Positions 31,788 to 32,958 of a DNA stretch of 32,958 nt are shown here, piece after piece. The stretch covers positions 1 through 32,958 of the forward strand of contig LJUH01000008.1 in assembly GCA_001303765.1 (NCBI GenBank), in the 5' to 3' direction. The notes beneath the pieces are model-generated. The model saw only the letters and a program-made list of their open reading frames with translations, searched no databases and was not told the origin of the DNA. Each line of letters opens with the position of its first letter. Position 1 is the first letter of the stretch. The position numbers and the translations under genes are program-made. The DNA is from Chlamydiae bacterium SM23_39. Its GTDB lineage: Bacteria; Chlamydiota; Chlamydiia; Chlamydiales; SM23-39.

Positions 31788-32823
31788 TTTTAGAAATTTT
31801 GATAATGAAAAATTTATCTTTGAAAAAAGAAATATAATATATGGAAAAAATGCTCAAGGCAAAACTTCTATATTAGAAGCTATTTTCCTCTTAAGTTTAG
31901 GTCGATCTTTTAGAACTTCAAAATTAACGGAATTAATAAAACATAAAAAAAAATTTTTTTTTATAGAAGCAGAAATCATAAAAGATCTGGTAACACAAAA
32001 GATAAGTATTTATTTCGATAGAAACAACAAAAAAAAGATAAAACATAACCACACTTCCATATACTCTTTTTCCCATCTCTTTGGAATAATGCCTACCATT
32101 CTACATTCCCCTTACGACATAAATATTATCTCTGGTTATCCTACTAAAAGAAGAAGATTTTTAAATATACATTTAGCTCAAAAAGATCCTCTTTATGTCT
32201 ACCATTTAACTCGTTTCTATAGAGCTCTAAAACAAAGAAATACTCTTCTTCAAAAAAAATTATTAACAAATATTGAAATATGGGAAGATGAGATAGCTAA
32301 ATCTGCCTCTTACATAACTTATGCGAGAAACAAACTTCTTCTTCTCCTAAAAAATCCTATTCAAAATTCTATAGATTCACTTTCTGAAAAAACAGAAAAA
32401 ATAGATCTCAAATATCTACCTGGATTGTCTTTCCAAGAAGATACAAAAAAAACATATCTTTCATATCTACAACAATTAGAAAAAAATAGAAAAAAAGATT
32501 TATATATGGGAACTACACAATTTGGTCCTCATCGCGATGACTTTACCATATATATATCAAAAAAACCTGCTAAAAATTATGCTAGTGAAGGGCAAAAATA
32601 TTCTATCTCCACAGCTATACGTTTAGCGGAATATAAGATTCTAAATTACAATGCAATTATTAATATAGATGATATAGGTGTTCATCTAGATGAAAAAAGA
32701 ATTTATAATTTAAAACAAATCTTAGAATCTTTTTCACAGATATTTATAACGACTTCTATAAAAAATGAAATCTTTGAAAAAGAAAATATCATAAAAATTC
32801 AAGAAGGGAAAATTGTGTATTAG
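31759..32823 (+). CDS. recF: DNA replication and repair protein RecF
   Basis: RecF is an SMC-like ATPase that helps load RecA at gaps and stalled forks with RecO and RecR. The 354 residues start MILKKLFLHNFRNFDNEKF, the conserved RecF opening. Walker A is GKNAQGKT (29-36). RRRFLNIHLAQKDPLYVYHL is the family middle motif. GPHRDDF and the signature segment ASEGQKYSIS precede the Walker B-like NIDDIGVHLDEKR. It overlaps dnaN by 29 nt, implying coupled translation. The stop is followed by 45 nt of AT-rich DNA and then a transposase-tail repeat. Confidence 0.94.
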   Translation: MILKKLFLHNFRNFDNEKFIFEKRNIIYGKNAQGKTSILEAIFLLSLGRSFRTSKLTELIKHKKKFFFIEAEIIKDLVTQKISIYFDRNNKKKIKHNHTSIYSFSHLFGIMPTILHSPYDINIISGYPTKRRRFLNIHLAQKDPLYVYHLTRFYRALKQRNTLLQKKLLTNIEIWEDEIAKSASYITYARNKLLLLLKNPIQNSIDSLSEKTEKIDLKYLPGLSFQEDTKKTYLSYLQQLEKNRKKDLYMGTTQFGPHRDDFTIYISKKPAKNYASEGQKYSISTAIRLAEYKILNYNAIINIDDIGVHLDEKRIYNLKQILESFSQIFITTSIKNEIFEKENIIKIQEGKIVY

Positions 32824-32869
32824 ATTCGAATTAAATTTACGCACTTTCTTTAATCCCTAACTTCCCAAG

Positions 32870-32958
32870 TTTTACGTAACAGTAAGATTAAGTTTATCTA
32901 AAATAGCTCTTGTTTTATAAGTGATTTCAGAAGTCACCCATTCTCCATTTATAGAAAG
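32870..32958. repeat. 89-nt perfect inverted repeat of 1436-1524
   Basis: Read in reverse complement, these bases match 1436-1524 without a difference, and the match is limited on this side only by the end of the window. It shows that a multi-copy element flanks the region on both sides in opposite orientation. Confidence 0.95.
32872..32958 (-). pseudogene. Transposase-like C-terminal fragment, cut by the window end
   Basis: The last 28 codons plus TAA of a minus-strand frame (LSINGEWVTSEITYKTRAIL, then DKLNLTVT) run off the window. They are identical to codons in 1436-1522 on the opposite strand. Downstream of the stop the two copies differ. Here a frame-shifted continuation KLGKLGIKESA is readable. 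This may be the original C-terminus or chance. Whether the full gene is intact cannot be seen. Confidence 0.5.

Noticed and set aside
31759-32823. RecF signature ASEGQK as a defective ABC signature
   Set aside because: RecF proteins generally have a diverged S-x-GQ signature, so this is within family variation.

Overview
Organism. This is a very AT-rich window that almost certainly comes from a member of the Chlamydiota, probably an environmental lineage outside Chlamydiaceae. The evidence is gene order and marker genes. There is an rpmG - LolC/E-type permease - LolD block, and a pair of overlapping small basic proteins followed by ybeY and a CBS/CorC protein. There is also a smpB - dnaN - recF block and a short Lys/Arg-rich histone-like protein. 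I recall all of these arrangements from chlamydial genomes; I could not search databases. A candidate inclusion-membrane-like (bilobed hydrophobic) protein fits the same picture.

Layout. (1) 1-1852 is mobile-element debris: a GC-rich hairpin, a complete-length but dead IS3-family copy (123-1383), and tails of other transposase genes ending in a likely IS terminus with sub-terminal direct repeats. (2) 1905-16058 holds tsaD and rpmG, then a nearly gapless plus-strand run. Its genes are a LolC/E permease with an enlarged periplasmic domain, LolD, UDP-glucose dehydrogenase, polyprenyl diphosphate synthase, GalE, an MreD-like membrane protein, a membrane-anchored protein with kinase-like residues, an inositol-monophosphatase-family enzyme, FolD, RNase R, 3-methyladenine DNA glycosylase, two tandem DUF502 membrane proteins and HolC. 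From 3144 to 16058 no gap exceeds 3 nt and most neighbours overlap by 4-20 nt. (3) 16109-19997 holds the two small basic proteins, YbeY, the CBS/CorC protein and a DUF3604-like protein. (4) 19998-22888 is loose, partly duplicated DNA. The histone-like gene and the 3' end of its convergent neighbour were copied about 1.3 kb away, where they are decaying. A two-TM Inc-like protein and a DUF378 protein lie beyond, on the minus strand. (5) 22889-29370 encodes a complete drug/solute exporter: membrane fusion protein, double-cassette ATPase, two permeases and an outer-membrane lipoprotein channel. It is interrupted before the last gene by a TnpB/IS605-type remnant. (6) 29429-30128 is a single outer-membrane-type protein with its own strong promoter and terminator. 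(7) 30134-32823 is smpB-dnaN-recF. (8) The last 89 nt are an exact inverted copy of 1436-1524, so both window edges fall in or near the same repeated transposase gene.

How the genes work together. The central block mixes envelope biogenesis (Lol export, isoprenoid precursor, UDP-sugar supply, MreD-like, DUF502) with information processing (RNase R, glycosylase, HolC) and C1 metabolism (FolD). The exporter block is a self-contained tripartite pump. The right end couples the replication clamp and recombination with trans-translation. The most unusual items are the kinase-like anchored protein (9417-10283), the Inc-like protein (21857-22219), the histone-gene duplication with a decaying copy, and the promoter that appears to sit inside a terminator upstream of smpB. 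I found no clear new defence or mobile system; the mobile elements seen are all broken.
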